Notes under the pieces: generated by a model
Seen by the model: the letters and a program-made list of their open reading frames with translations, nothing else
Database searches by the model: none
Told to the model about the DNA's origin: nothing
Position numbers and translations under genes: made by a program
Source: Phycisphaerales bacterium
GTDB taxonomy: Bacteria; Planctomycetota; Phycisphaerae; Phycisphaerales; UBA1924
Reading direction: 5' to 3'
Assembly (NCBI GenBank): GCA_029260515.1
Contig: JAJDDC010000096.1
Coordinates: 1 to 64,000 of the forward strand
DNA length: 64,000 nt
Shown: positions 18,266 to 26,260 of the stretch, piece after piece
Layout: every line of letters begins with the position of its first letter
Position numbering within the stretch: the first letter of the stretch is position 1

Positions 18266-19243
18266 ATGACGGTGCTCGCGCGCAACGCGATGGGTCGGCC
18301 CAGGTCGTCGCTGTTCTCGCATCGCCGGTTCGGTAAGCCAGATCTCGGGATCGAGGCGTCCGCGAGTTTTTGTATCACTCCCGACGACTTCGTGCTGTGC
18401 ATGGGCAGTTGCTTCGCACGCCGGGTCGGGGACGTGCTCGAATCGTGTGGCGTAAAGCACAGCTTCGCGCACCTGACGCACCGGTACAGCGCGTTCTCGA
18501 TCCTGCAGGGGCTGCGGTGGGGCCTCGGGGTCGAGGGCGAACGGTTCGGGCGCGAGCACCTCGTCGAGCTTGCGGGCGGGCGCTGGTACGACCCGCACGA
18601 CCGGACGCGGGTGCACGATGGGTATGCATCGGCGGACGAGGCGCTGGCGACGATGTCGCCCAGGTACGAGAAGCTGGGCGCGTACGCGCGCTCGGCTTCG
18701 GTCTTCGTGATGACGCTGGGGTTGTCGGAGGTGTGGTGGGACCGGGCGACGGGGGTCGCGCTCAACCACATGCCGCCGACAGGGTTGGCCGCGGAATTCG
18801 ACGAGCGGTTCGGGGTGCGCGCGACGACTCACGCGGAAAATAAGCGGGAGATCGAGGAGATTATCGGCCTGTTGCGGTCAGTGAACCCACGCATGCGAGT
18901 GATCGTTTCGGTGTCGCCTATCCCATTGAGCGCGAGCTTCTGTCACGACGACGTGTTCGTGGGGACGGCCGTGGGCAAGGCGACGCTGCGCTCGGCGTTG
19001 CACGAGGCGCTGGCGGGACTGCGGGCCGGGGGCGCGGCGAACCTGGACTACTTCCCGAGCTACGAGATCGTCACGTTCCAGCGCGAGGACGTGGTCTACC
19101 GGGATCGGCGACCCGAGACGGGCAAGCCCGACTTCCAGCACATCCGCGACGACTTCGTCACCCGGGCGATCAGGCCCGCGTTCGTCGCGGGGTATCTTCG
19201 AGGCGTCGTGCTTGAGAGCAGCACGGCACGCGACGTGGCGTGA
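18266..19243 (+). CDS. GSCFA-domain protein (SGNH-hydrolase-like)
   Basis: This 325-residue protein carries the family's name-giving motif GSCFA at residues 47-51 (CMGSCFARR). Other family features are present: MTLGLSEVWWD in the middle, SVSPIPLSA and a final DFQHI motif. GSCFA proteins are related to SGNH/GDSL hydrolases, but their reaction is not well established. No signal peptide is visible. It lies 18 bp after the 2OG-oxygenase gene and ends 12 bp before the convergent photolyase gene. Confidence 0.88.
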   Translation: MTVLARNAMGRPRSSLFSHRRFGKPDLGIEASASFCITPDDFVLCMGSCFARRVGDVLESCGVKHSFAHLTHRYSAFSILQGLRWGLGVEGERFGREHLVELAGGRWYDPHDRTRVHDGYASADEALATMSPRYEKLGAYARSASVFVMTLGLSEVWWDRATGVALNHMPPTGLAAEFDERFGVRATTHAENKREIEEIIGLLRSVNPRMRVIVSVSPIPLSASFCHDDVFVGTAVGKATLRSALHEALAGLRAGGAANLDYFPSYEIVTFQREDVVYRDRRPETGKPDFQHIRDDFVTRAIRPAFVAGYLRGVVLESSTARDVA

Positions 19244-19255
19244 GCTGCCGCGACC

Positions 19256-20689
19256 TCAATTCTTGATGGCTTTGAAGGCGGCGATGGCGCGGTCGCGCGC
19301 CCTGGCGTGGTCCACGAGCGGCTCGGGATAGTCGAGGCGGGCGCGGGCGAGGTCGGGCAGCTTGCCCGGGTCGTGGATGTCACGGGCGTCGAGGTTGGCG
19401 AGCTCCGGGACGTATCGACGGATAAACCCGCCTTCGGGGTCGCATTTGTTCGACTGCGAGTACGGGTTGAAGATCCGGAAGTAGGGGGCGGCGTCGACGC
19501 CTGTGGACGCGGACCATTGCCACCCGCCGTTGTTGCTGGCGAGGTCAGCGTCGATGAGCGAACGCATAAAATGGCGCTCGCCGAGTCGCCAGTCCAGGAA
19601 GAGATCCTTGGTGAGGTACATCGCCGCAATCATGCGCAGGCGGTTGTGCATCCAGCCGGTCTGCGCGAGTTGGCGCATGGCTGCATCGACGATGGGGACG
19701 CCCGTGCGGCCCTCGCGCCAGGCGGCCAGGTGTCCGGGATTCTGCTCCCATTCGATGCGACGTGTGGTGAGTTGGAATGGCTCGTGCCTGCTGACGCGTG
19801 CGAAGCCGACGATGACGTGGCGGAAGAACTCGCGCCAGATCAGCTCGGTGATCCAGGTCGTGGCGCCTTTCGAGCCCGAGTCGAGCTTGCGCTGATTGAC
19901 GGCGAGGGCGGCGTTGATGCACTGCTTGGTGGTGATGGCGCCGACGTTCAGGTACGCCGACACGGCGCTGGTCGCGTCGGCGGCGGGCAGGTCGCGGGCG
20001 CCGTAGTAGGAACTGATCGGTCCCGCGCAGAACGCGGTGAGGCGTCGGCGCGCCTCTCGTTCGCCCGCGGGCCAGAGGTCGGCGATCGAGGCATCGGGTT
20101 CGAACCCTGCGAACGAGCCCGGGATCGGGTCTGGCTCGCAGGGAAGTTCGGGCTGGCGTTTCGGGTCGGGCGCCTCGTCGGGGGCGGCGCCCTCTTTGTG
20201 CTGCGCTATCCATGACTTCTTGAAGGGCGTGAAGACCGAATAGTAGGTGTCCTTGCCCGTTCGGAGTGTGCCCGGGGGGAACACGCACTGGTCCGTGTAC
20301 GAGCGGACGCTGAGACGCGCGTCTCGGAAGCGATCACGGCAGGCGTCGTCGCGCTGGCGTTCGTTCCACTCGTGCTCGTCGTTGTAGTAGATCGCGTCGC
20401 AGTCGTGCTGCCTGGAAAGGTCGTGTAACGCCTCGGGCACGTCGGCGAATGTCGCTCGCTCGATGAGCAGCAGGGGGATGTTGAGCTTGGCGAGGTCCTT
20501 CGAGAGCACCTCGAGCGTGCGTCGGATGAGGTCGGCCTTCGCGGACGAGAGGTCGTGCTGGTCGCGCCACTGGGCGGGGCAGACGGTGAAGACGGCGATG
20601 ACGCCCCGGGTCGCGTCGCGTGTCGCTTGTGCGAGGGCGGGGTTGTCGCGTGTGCGCAGGTCGGCGCGGAACCAGACGAGGGGACGCAT
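19256..20689 (-). CDS. phrB: Deoxyribodipyrimidine photolyase (class I)
   Basis: This 477-residue protein has the family's usual length and two-domain build. The N-terminal alpha/beta domain for the antenna chromophore spans about 1-135 (LVWFRADLRTRDNPAL). The FAD-binding helical domain spans about 205-470, with WITELIWREFFRHV near 279-292, the GRTGVPIVDAAMRQL and GWMHNRLRM motifs at 328-353, and NNGGWQWSASTG at 386-397. These match CPD photolyases, which use blue light to split pyrimidine dimers. The peroxiredoxin gene is 15 bp beyond its start on the same strand. Confidence 0.95.
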   Translation of the reverse strand: MRPLVWFRADLRTRDNPALAQATRDATRGVIAVFTVCPAQWRDQHDLSSAKADLIRRTLEVLSKDLAKLNIPLLLIERATFADVPEALHDLSRQHDCDAIYYNDEHEWNERQRDDACRDRFRDARLSVRSYTDQCVFPPGTLRTGKDTYYSVFTPFKKSWIAQHKEGAAPDEAPDPKRQPELPCEPDPIPGSFAGFEPDASIADLWPAGEREARRRLTAFCAGPISSYYGARDLPAADATSAVSAYLNVGAITTKQCINAALAVNQRKLDSGSKGATTWITELIWREFFRHVIVGFARVSRHEPFQLTTRRIEWEQNPGHLAAWREGRTGVPIVDAAMRQLAQTGWMHNRLRMIAAMYLTKDLFLDWRLGERHFMRSLIDADLASNNGGWQWSASTGVDAAPYFRIFNPYSQSNKCDPEGGFIRRYVPELANLDARDIHDPGKLPDLARARLDYPEPLVDHARARDRAIAAFKAIKN

Positions 20690-20703
20690 TATGGGCTCGC
20701 GTG

Positions 20704-21198
20704 TCAGGGGTCGTGGGCTTCTGGGGCCCTCGCGGACCTACGGTCGGCGAGGACGCGGGCGACGAACTCGAGGTGCTTGTCGATGTTGAAGTCGGCCCGG
20801 AGGGCGGCTCGGATTCGGCGGTCTTCGGAGATGAGATAGGTCACGCGCCGCACGCCCAGGCCCAGGGGCCCATCGGCGCGGTAGGACTTGATCACGGTCT
20901 TGGTGGGGTCGGTCAGGAGGATGAACGGCAGGTCGTGCTTCTCGCGGAGGCGGGCGTGGGAGATGGCGCCCTGGGGGGAGACCCCGGCGAGGGTGATGCC
21001 CGCGTCGGCGAGGGCGGCGTGGCGATCTCGGAGGGCGCAGGCCTGCTTGACGCACCCGGGCGAGAAGTCGGCGGGGTAGAAGTACAGCAGGAGGGGGCCG
21101 TGCTCGGTGAGGGAGGGGAGGTTGTGCGGGCGCCCGGCGTCGTCGGTGAGCGTGAAGTGGGGGGCGACGGCGCCTTGCTTGAGCACGGGCTTGAGCAT
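20704..21198 (-). CDS. bcp: Thiol peroxidase/peroxiredoxin (Bcp/PrxQ-like)
   Basis: This 164-residue protein has the AhpC/TSA fold with YFYPADFSPGCVKQACALRD. Cys49 is the peroxidatic residue and Cys54, five residues later, is the resolving Cys typical of BCP/PrxQ. It should reduce peroxides using thioredoxin. The SPGC context replaces the usual TPGC. ATG 21198 gives the standard N-terminus (LKxGxxAPxF). It is likely co-transcribed with the photolyase gene downstream, which would couple oxidative and light-damage defence. Confidence 0.92.
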   Translation of the reverse strand: MLKPVLKQGAVAPHFTLTDDAGRPHNLPSLTEHGPLLLYFYPADFSPGCVKQACALRDRHAALADAGITLAGVSPQGAISHARLREKHDLPFILLTDPTKTVIKSYRADGPLGLGVRRVTYLISEDRRIRAALRADFNIDKHLEFVARVLADRRSARAPEAHDP

Positions 21199-21266
21199 GG
21201 GGGAGTGTTGCAGACGCGGGGGGGCGCCGCCACCGGGGACCGGGTCGTGTGTGGTAGTGTGTCTGG

Positions 21267-22460
21267 ATGGGCGGCGCCTCGAGAGCATCCACGGCGGATC
21301 GGTTCGCACCGTTCGGGACGACGGTGTTCGCCGAGATGAGTGCGCTCGCGCTCGAGCACGGGGCGATCAACCTGTCGCAGGGGTTTCCTGACTTTGATGG
21401 GCCCGGGTTCGTCAAGGAGGCCGCGGCCCGGGCGATGGCGGGGGGGCGGAACCAGTACGCGCCGATGCCGGGGTCGCCCGAGCTTCGGCGGGCGGTCGCG
21501 GGGTGGTTCGGGGGTTCGAGCGGGCTGGACGTCGATCCCGACCGCGAGGTGACGGTGACGGCGGGGTGCACGGAGGCGTTGGCGGCGTCGCTGCTGGGGC
21601 TGGTGAACCCGGGCGAGCGGGTGGTGGTGTTCGAGCCCTTCTACGACTCGTACCGGGCGTGTCTGGCGATGGCGGGAGCGGATGGGGCGTGGGTAACGCT
21701 GCATGAGCGCGAGGGGCGTTTCTCGTTCGATGAGGCGGAGCTGCGGGCGGCGTTCGCGGGCGGGGCGAGGGCGATCCTGCTGAACACGCCACACAACCCG
21801 ACCGGGAAGGTGTTCACGCGGGCTGAGCTGGAGCTGATCCGCGATCTGTGTGTGGAGCACGATGCGATCGCGATCGTGGACGAGGTGTACGAACGGTTGA
21901 CCTACGAGGATGACCGGCCGCACGTGCACCTGGCGGCGATCGACGGGATGCGTGAGCGGACGCTGACGCTCTCGAGCATGGGCAAGTCGTTCAGCCTGAC
22001 GGGGTGGAAGATCGGGTGGGCGGTCGGGCCGCCCCGCCTGACGGCGGGCGTTCGTGCGGCGCACCAGTTCCTGACGTTCGCGGTCGCGACGCCGCTGCAG
22101 CTGGGGGCTGCGGCGGCGTTGACGGAGGGCGGGGACAGTGTGCGTGAACTGTGCGCACACTACCGGTCGATGCGGGATCTGCTGGGCGAGGCGTTGACGC
22201 GGTGCGGGCTGGGGGTGGTCGTTCCGGAGGGGTCGTACTTCATCATGGCGGATCACTCGGCGGTCAGCGGGGCGCGGGGGTTGGAGGATGACGTGGCGTT
22301 CTGTAGGTGGTTGACGGCGGAGGTAGGTGTGGCGGCGATCCCGCCCAGTGCGTTCTACGCGACGCCGACGCACGGGGCGCGGTTTGCCCGTTTCGCGTTC
22401 TGTAAGACGGAGCAGACGATGCACGCGGCGATCGGGCGGCTGGAGAAGGGGCTGGCATGA
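21267..22460 (+). CDS. Class I/II PLP-dependent aminotransferase (methionine/kynurenine aminotransferase-like)
   Basis: This 397-residue fold-type I aminotransferase has NTPHNPTG at 173-180, DEVYE at 205-209 and the PLP lysine Lys240 in SSMGKSFSLTGWKIGW. The N-terminal FGTTVFAEMSALA...INLSQGFPDFDGP matches the KAT/YbdL branch, which transaminates methionine, glutamine or kynurenine. The ATG at 21267 gives the family start. Its stop overlaps the next start by 4 bp (ATGA), coupling it to the AtoE-type transporter. Confidence 0.92.
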   Translation: MGGASRASTADRFAPFGTTVFAEMSALALEHGAINLSQGFPDFDGPGFVKEAAARAMAGGRNQYAPMPGSPELRRAVAGWFGGSSGLDVDPDREVTVTAGCTEALAASLLGLVNPGERVVVFEPFYDSYRACLAMAGADGAWVTLHEREGRFSFDEAELRAAFAGGARAILLNTPHNPTGKVFTRAELELIRDLCVEHDAIAIVDEVYERLTYEDDRPHVHLAAIDGMRERTLTLSSMGKSFSLTGWKIGWAVGPPRLTAGVRAAHQFLTFAVATPLQLGAAAALTEGGDSVRELCAHYRSMRDLLGEALTRCGLGVVVPEGSYFIMADHSAVSGARGLEDDVAFCRWLTAEVGVAAIPPSAFYATPTHGARFARFAFCKTEQTMHAAIGRLEKGLA

Positions 22461-23833
22461 TCGCGACACTGGGGCTGAAGATCAGCGAGGGGTTCAGGCG
22501 GACGGCGCCGGACCCGTTCGTGCTGGCGGTGGTGCTGACGCTGGTCGTGATCGTGCTCGCATTGACGATGACGGAATCGACGCCGTCTTCGCTCGTGGAC
22601 ACGTGGGCTGGCGACGGTGGTGTATGGTCGCTCTTGGGGTTCGGGATGCAGATGTGCCTGATCCTGGTGACGGGGCACGCGCTGGCGAGCTCGCCCGCGG
22701 TGAGCTGGGTGCTCACGCGGCTGGCGGGGACGCCGCGGTCGGCGTGGCAGGCGGTGGCTCTGGTCGCGGCGGTGTCGGTCGTGCTCGGGGCGCTCAACTG
22801 GGGGCTGGGGCTGATCGCGGGGGCGCTGATCGCGCGGCGTGTGGGCGAGGGGATGGAGCGGCGGGGTGTGCGCGCGCACTACCCGCTGATCGTTGCGGCG
22901 GGGTACACGACGATGCTTGTCTGGCACGGCGGGTTCTCGGGTTCGGCGCCATTGAAAGTCACGACGGCGAAGGACCTGGCGGAGGTGTTCGGCGGCGAGT
23001 CGCCGATCGGGCCTGTGCTGCTCTCCGAGACGATCCTGAGCCCGATGAATCTGTTTGTCACCGGCGGGCTGCTGGTGATCGTGCCGGTGGTGATGGCGTT
23101 GATGAGCCCGCGCCGCGGGTCGGACATCAGGGACGCCTCGTCGTTCGGCGTTGAGGCGACGGGGGTGACCGAGGCGGCGCGCGTGGAGCGGGCGCCCCTG
23201 ATCCCGAGGCTGCTCGAGGACACGCCAACCATCAATGTGGCGTTGGCGGCGCTCATCGCGTGGTGGGCGTGGCGGTATTACCTGCCGTCGCAGGGCCCGA
23301 GCGGGGTGATGCGCCTGAGCCCGGACACCGTGAACCTGACGATGCTGGGGCTCGGCTTGTTGTTGCACGGGACGCCGCGGCGGTACATCGGGGCGGTCGA
23401 GGACGCGGCCCGCGGGTGCGCGGGGATCATCATCCAGTTCCCGTTGTACGCGGGGATCATGGGCGTGATGAGCGCGAGCGGGCTGACGGCGATGATGGCC
23501 GAGGCGATCGCGGGCGGGGCGGGTCAGACGGCGCTTCCCGTTGTGACGATGGGGGCGGCGGGGCTCGTGAACCTCTTCGTGCCCTCGGGGGGCGGGCAGT
23601 GGGCTGTGCAGGGCGAGATCGCCTTGAAGGCGGGTCTGGCGGCGGGGGTCGCGCCCGGAAAGATGGTGATGGCGGTCGCGTACGGGGACCAGTTGACGAA
23701 CATGCTCCAGCCGTTCTGGGCGCTGCCCTTGCTGGCGATCACGGGGGCGAAGGCGCGGGACATCGTGGGGTACACGGCGGTCGTGATGGTGGTCGCGGGG
23801 CTGTGGATGGCGCTGGGGCTGCTGCTGTTCTGA
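22457..23833 (+). CDS. atoE: AtoE-family short-chain fatty acid transporter
   Basis: This 458-residue membrane protein has about 10-12 hydrophobic helices and family motifs: FRRTAPDPFVLAVVLT at the start, GALNWGLGLIAGALIARR, YTTMLVWHGGFSGSAPL, FPLYAGIMGVM and VPSGGGQWAVQG. AtoE-type proteins take up short-chain fatty acids such as acetoacetate or butyrate. It is translationally coupled to the aminotransferase before it; the reason for that pairing is not obvious, perhaps transport of a 2-oxo acid product. Confidence 0.92.
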   Translation: MIATLGLKISEGFRRTAPDPFVLAVVLTLVVIVLALTMTESTPSSLVDTWAGDGGVWSLLGFGMQMCLILVTGHALASSPAVSWVLTRLAGTPRSAWQAVALVAAVSVVLGALNWGLGLIAGALIARRVGEGMERRGVRAHYPLIVAAGYTTMLVWHGGFSGSAPLKVTTAKDLAEVFGGESPIGPVLLSETILSPMNLFVTGGLLVIVPVVMALMSPRRGSDIRDASSFGVEATGVTEAARVERAPLIPRLLEDTPTINVALAALIAWWAWRYYLPSQGPSGVMRLSPDTVNLTMLGLGLLLHGTPRRYIGAVEDAARGCAGIIIQFPLYAGIMGVMSASGLTAMMAEAIAGGAGQTALPVVTMGAAGLVNLFVPSGGGQWAVQGEIALKAGLAAGVAPGKMVMAVAYGDQLTNMLQPFWALPLLAITGAKARDIVGYTAVVMVVAGLWMALGLLLF

Positions 23834-23839
23834 GCGGTT

Positions 23840-24751
23840 TCAGATGGCGCCGTAGTAGAGGGCGACCAGGATCAGCGCGAGCACGAACTTCGCGAAGCCC
23901 GTGATGAGCGCGACGTAGATCGCGTCGACGAGCTCGATGTCGAGCAGCTGGCTCAGGACGCTGATGTAGGTGACGATCCAGATGACCCAGCCGAAATAGC
24001 TGAGTGGCTCGACGACGACGCCCACAAGGTCGGCGATGGCGTACGTGCCCAGCAGTGCGGCGGCGTTGAGGACGAGCGGGGCGTCGAACCCGATCCAGAG
24101 GAGGCAGCAGAGGTAGAAGATGCCCAGGCCGATGGGGAGGGTGACGACGTACTGGGCGAGGAAGTAGAGGGGCAGGAGGGGCTCGGCGGTGATGACGCCG
24201 AAGGCGGCGATGCCCAGGATGCCGACGACGAAGCAGATGGCGGGGATACGCAGCGCGCTGAGCATGGGGCGTCGCGGGGCGTCGCTGGCGCCCGGCGTGG
24301 GGGGCGTGCGGATCGTGCCGCACTCGGGGCACCGAAGCGAGCGCAGTCTGGACATGTCGTAGCCGCATTTGTGGCACGAGATAGCGGGCTTGGAAGCGTT
24401 GGTCTTCTTGGCGACGCGTCGTGATGAGTCCAGGCCCTTGGCCGGGTCGTACCCGCACCCGGGGCATCGGCCAGTGTCGGGCGCGAGCGGGCGGGCGCAG
24501 ACGGGGCAGAAGCCCGTGTTGCGGCTCGGAGCGGCGTCGGGCTCGATGGGGATGATGCCCGGCTCGTCGAGGTCGAGGTCGATCGGCTCGTTGTCGGGGT
24601 CGGGATCCGGCTCGGTGTTGTCGCGGGTGGCTGCGGACTCGGCGCAGGCGCGGCAGTAGTACCGGCCCTTGGCGTCCTTGACGCGCGGGCGCCCGGAGCA
24701 GTCCTGGCCGCAGATGCGGCAGACCTTGGTGTTGTCCGGGTGCTCTGGCAG
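23840..24751 (-). CDS. Multi-zinc-ribbon membrane protein, probable CTG start
   Basis: The first ATG in this frame (24355) falls inside a zinc ribbon, so the gene must start earlier. Upstream codons stay open and encode further CxxC ribbons: CRICGQDC with CRAC, CPVC with CPGC, CHKCGYD with CPEC, separated by an acidic Asp/Glu/Pro linker. No ATG, GTG or TTG is available in frame. CTG 24751 lies about 9 bp after AGGGGGG (24760-24766), and a TATATT -10-like box lies at 24785-24790. This start gives about 303 residues: three zinc-ribbon units, then about five transmembrane helices in the C-terminal 150 residues. It groups with similar small membrane proteins upstream. The function is unknown. Confidence 0.65.
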   Translation of the reverse strand: MPEHPDNTKVCRICGQDCSGRPRVKDAKGRYYCRACAESAATRDNTEPDPDPDNEPIDLDLDEPGIIPIEPDAAPSRNTGFCPVCARPLAPDTGRCPGCGYDPAKGLDSSRRVAKKTNASKPAISCHKCGYDMSRLRSLRCPECGTIRTPPTPGASDAPRRPMLSALRIPAICFVVGILGIAAFGVITAEPLLPLYFLAQYVVTLPIGLGIFYLCCLLWIGFDAPLVLNAAALLGTYAIADLVGVVVEPLSYFGWVIWIVTYISVLSQLLDIELVDAIYVALITGFAKFVLALILVALYYGAI

Positions 24752-24844
24752 ACGCCGGTCCCCCCTGATACTCGATCTGCGGCAATATAGCAGGCGACGC
24801 GGGTCGATCGAGCGCGTCGTCGTCGCCCCGGTCGTCGGCGTCGC

Positions 24845-25381
24845 TCAACCCGCGACGAGCACGAAACCGGCGGCGATGTAGACCACTGCGTTGAGCATCG
24901 CGAGGATGAACGCCTCGCTCAGCTCCAGGCCCAGCATGGTGATGTGCAAGACGATGAACATCACGAACGGGATCGTGAGCATCATGAAGTAGATGAGCGG
25001 GAGGTGGGTCACCGGGAGGAGGATGCCCCAGGTCGCGGCGTAGATCGAGGCCAGGCGGAGCAGGTTGAGGGGCATGGGGTCCTCGGCGCCGATCCAGGTG
25101 ATGGTGGAGACGACGAAGACTGCAACGCCCAGCAATGCCTGGAGGCCGATTGCTGAGAGCACGGACGGGAGTGTGTACGACCACTCGGCGAGGATGTAGA
25201 GCGTGATGGCGGCGGCGCCGAGGCCAAGCAGGACGACGGGCCTGAGCAGCTCGTGGCGGGGGCGGGGGGCGTCGGGGGCGCGGGGAGTCGTGAAGTCCGG
25301 GCGGGCGCCGCACGCGGGGCAGGTCATGGAGGCGGTTCCCGCGAGGTCGCGGCCGCAGGCGTGGCAGGTGATCGAGGTCAT
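24845..25381 (-). CDS. Zinc-ribbon membrane protein
   Basis: This 178-residue protein starts with one zinc ribbon (CHACGRDL and CPACGARP, residues 6-26), followed by four or five hydrophobic helices. Its membrane part resembles that of the downstream multi-ribbon protein (ITWIGAEDPMPLNLLRLA against LLWIGFDAPLVLNAAALL), so the two are probably paralogues. It lies in a minus-strand group with the DUF2752 and DUF4190-like genes, 9 bp from the former. It probably sits in the cytoplasmic membrane with the ribbon in the cytoplasm; the role is unknown. Confidence 0.8.
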   Translation of the reverse strand: MTSITCHACGRDLAGTASMTCPACGARPDFTTPRAPDAPRPRHELLRPVVLLGLGAAAITLYILAEWSYTLPSVLSAIGLQALLGVAVFVVSTITWIGAEDPMPLNLLRLASIYAATWGILLPVTHLPLIYFMMLTIPFVMFIVLHITMLGLELSEAFILAMLNAVVYIAAGFVLVAG

Positions 25382-25390
25382 CGGTGCTCG

Positions 25391-25825
25391 TTAGAAGGGG
25401 GCGCCTGGCGGGCGTGCAAGGAGGTACGCCCAGTTGACCAGGAGGAGGAGGGCCGCGGCAAGGGTTGCTCCGCGGGTGAACGCGCGGCGGCGCGGTGCTG
25501 GGGCGTCGAGGGTGATCGTGCGGGCGGTTGCGAACCGCAGCGCGAGCGCGAGTGCGAGCAGCGGGAGCGCGATGGCGACAAGGGGGTTCATCGCCAGCGC
25601 GTCGAGGGGGCGGAGGGCGGCGAGGTGGAAGGCGGCGCGGGTGCCGCCGCAGAACGGGCAGGGCAGGCCGGTGGTCGCGTGCATGGGGCAGAGATCTGCG
25701 CGCACGCTGGTCGCACGCGAGCCGATGAAAACGAACACGACGCCAGCCCCCCAGAGGATGTAGAGCGCGGCGAGCCCTGGGTTCACGCGCGGGATGCGGG
25801 TGGCGGGTGCGACCTTGAGCATCAC
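25391..25825 (-). CDS. DUF2752 membrane protein
   Basis: This 144-residue protein has the DUF2752 signature: a helix, then CPMHATTGLPCPFCGGTRA with Cys at both ends, then HLAALRPLDALAMNPLV and two more helices. DUF2752 proteins are small inner-membrane proteins with conserved Cys residues and no established function. It lies 9 bp from each neighbour, indicating one transcript with the DUF4190-like gene before it and the zinc-ribbon gene after it. Confidence 0.9.
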   Translation of the reverse strand: MMLKVAPATRIPRVNPGLAALYILWGAGVVFVFIGSRATSVRADLCPMHATTGLPCPFCGGTRAAFHLAALRPLDALAMNPLVAIALPLLALALALRFATARTITLDAPAPRRRAFTRGATLAAALLLLVNWAYLLARPPGAPF

Positions 25826-25834
25826 CGGGGGCGA

Positions 25835-26158
25835 TCAGGGGTTGGACGCGGCCCCGGCGGCTGCGGCCCCGACGAAGACGATGATGATGATGAAGTAGAG
25901 GATCGTGAGCAGCAGGCCCAGGCACAGGAACACGGTGCCGACGATGCCGCAGATCTTGCCCGCCTGGGTCAGGCCGCGTCCCTCGGCGTCCATCTGCCCG
26001 GCGTCCATCTTGGCCAAATCGCCCTTGCCCATGATCCAGGCGATGGGGCCGAGGATCTGGCAGACGACGAGGCTGAGGATGCCGAGCACGAGGACGAGGG
26101 CGCCGCGGTGCGGCTCACCTGAATGGGACGCGTGGGTCGGCGGGGTGGCCTGGCTCAT
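25835..26158 (-). CDS. DUF4190-like small membrane protein
   Basis: This 107-residue protein has a soluble Pro/His-rich start (about 1-20) and then two hydrophobic helices split by MGKGDLAKMDAGQMDAEGRGLTQAGKICG. This LGILSLV...G-x-(GK)...GRGLTQAGKICGIVG pattern is that of DUF4190 domains. Such proteins often accompany zinc-ribbon or DUF2752 proteins. ATG 26158 begins the four-gene minus-strand group. The function is unknown. Confidence 0.82.
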   Translation of the reverse strand: MSQATPPTHASHSGEPHRGALVLVLGILSLVVCQILGPIAWIMGKGDLAKMDAGQMDAEGRGLTQAGKICGIVGTVFLCLGLLLTILYFIIIIVFVGAAAAGAASNP

Positions 26159-26260
26159 GGGGACTCCTTCGGGCACGTCCGCGGCTCGGGACGGCGTGGC
26201 GGGCAGGATACACGAACATGTTGGGACGCGCCGGCGTGGGCGGCGGTATCTTCGGGGGTG

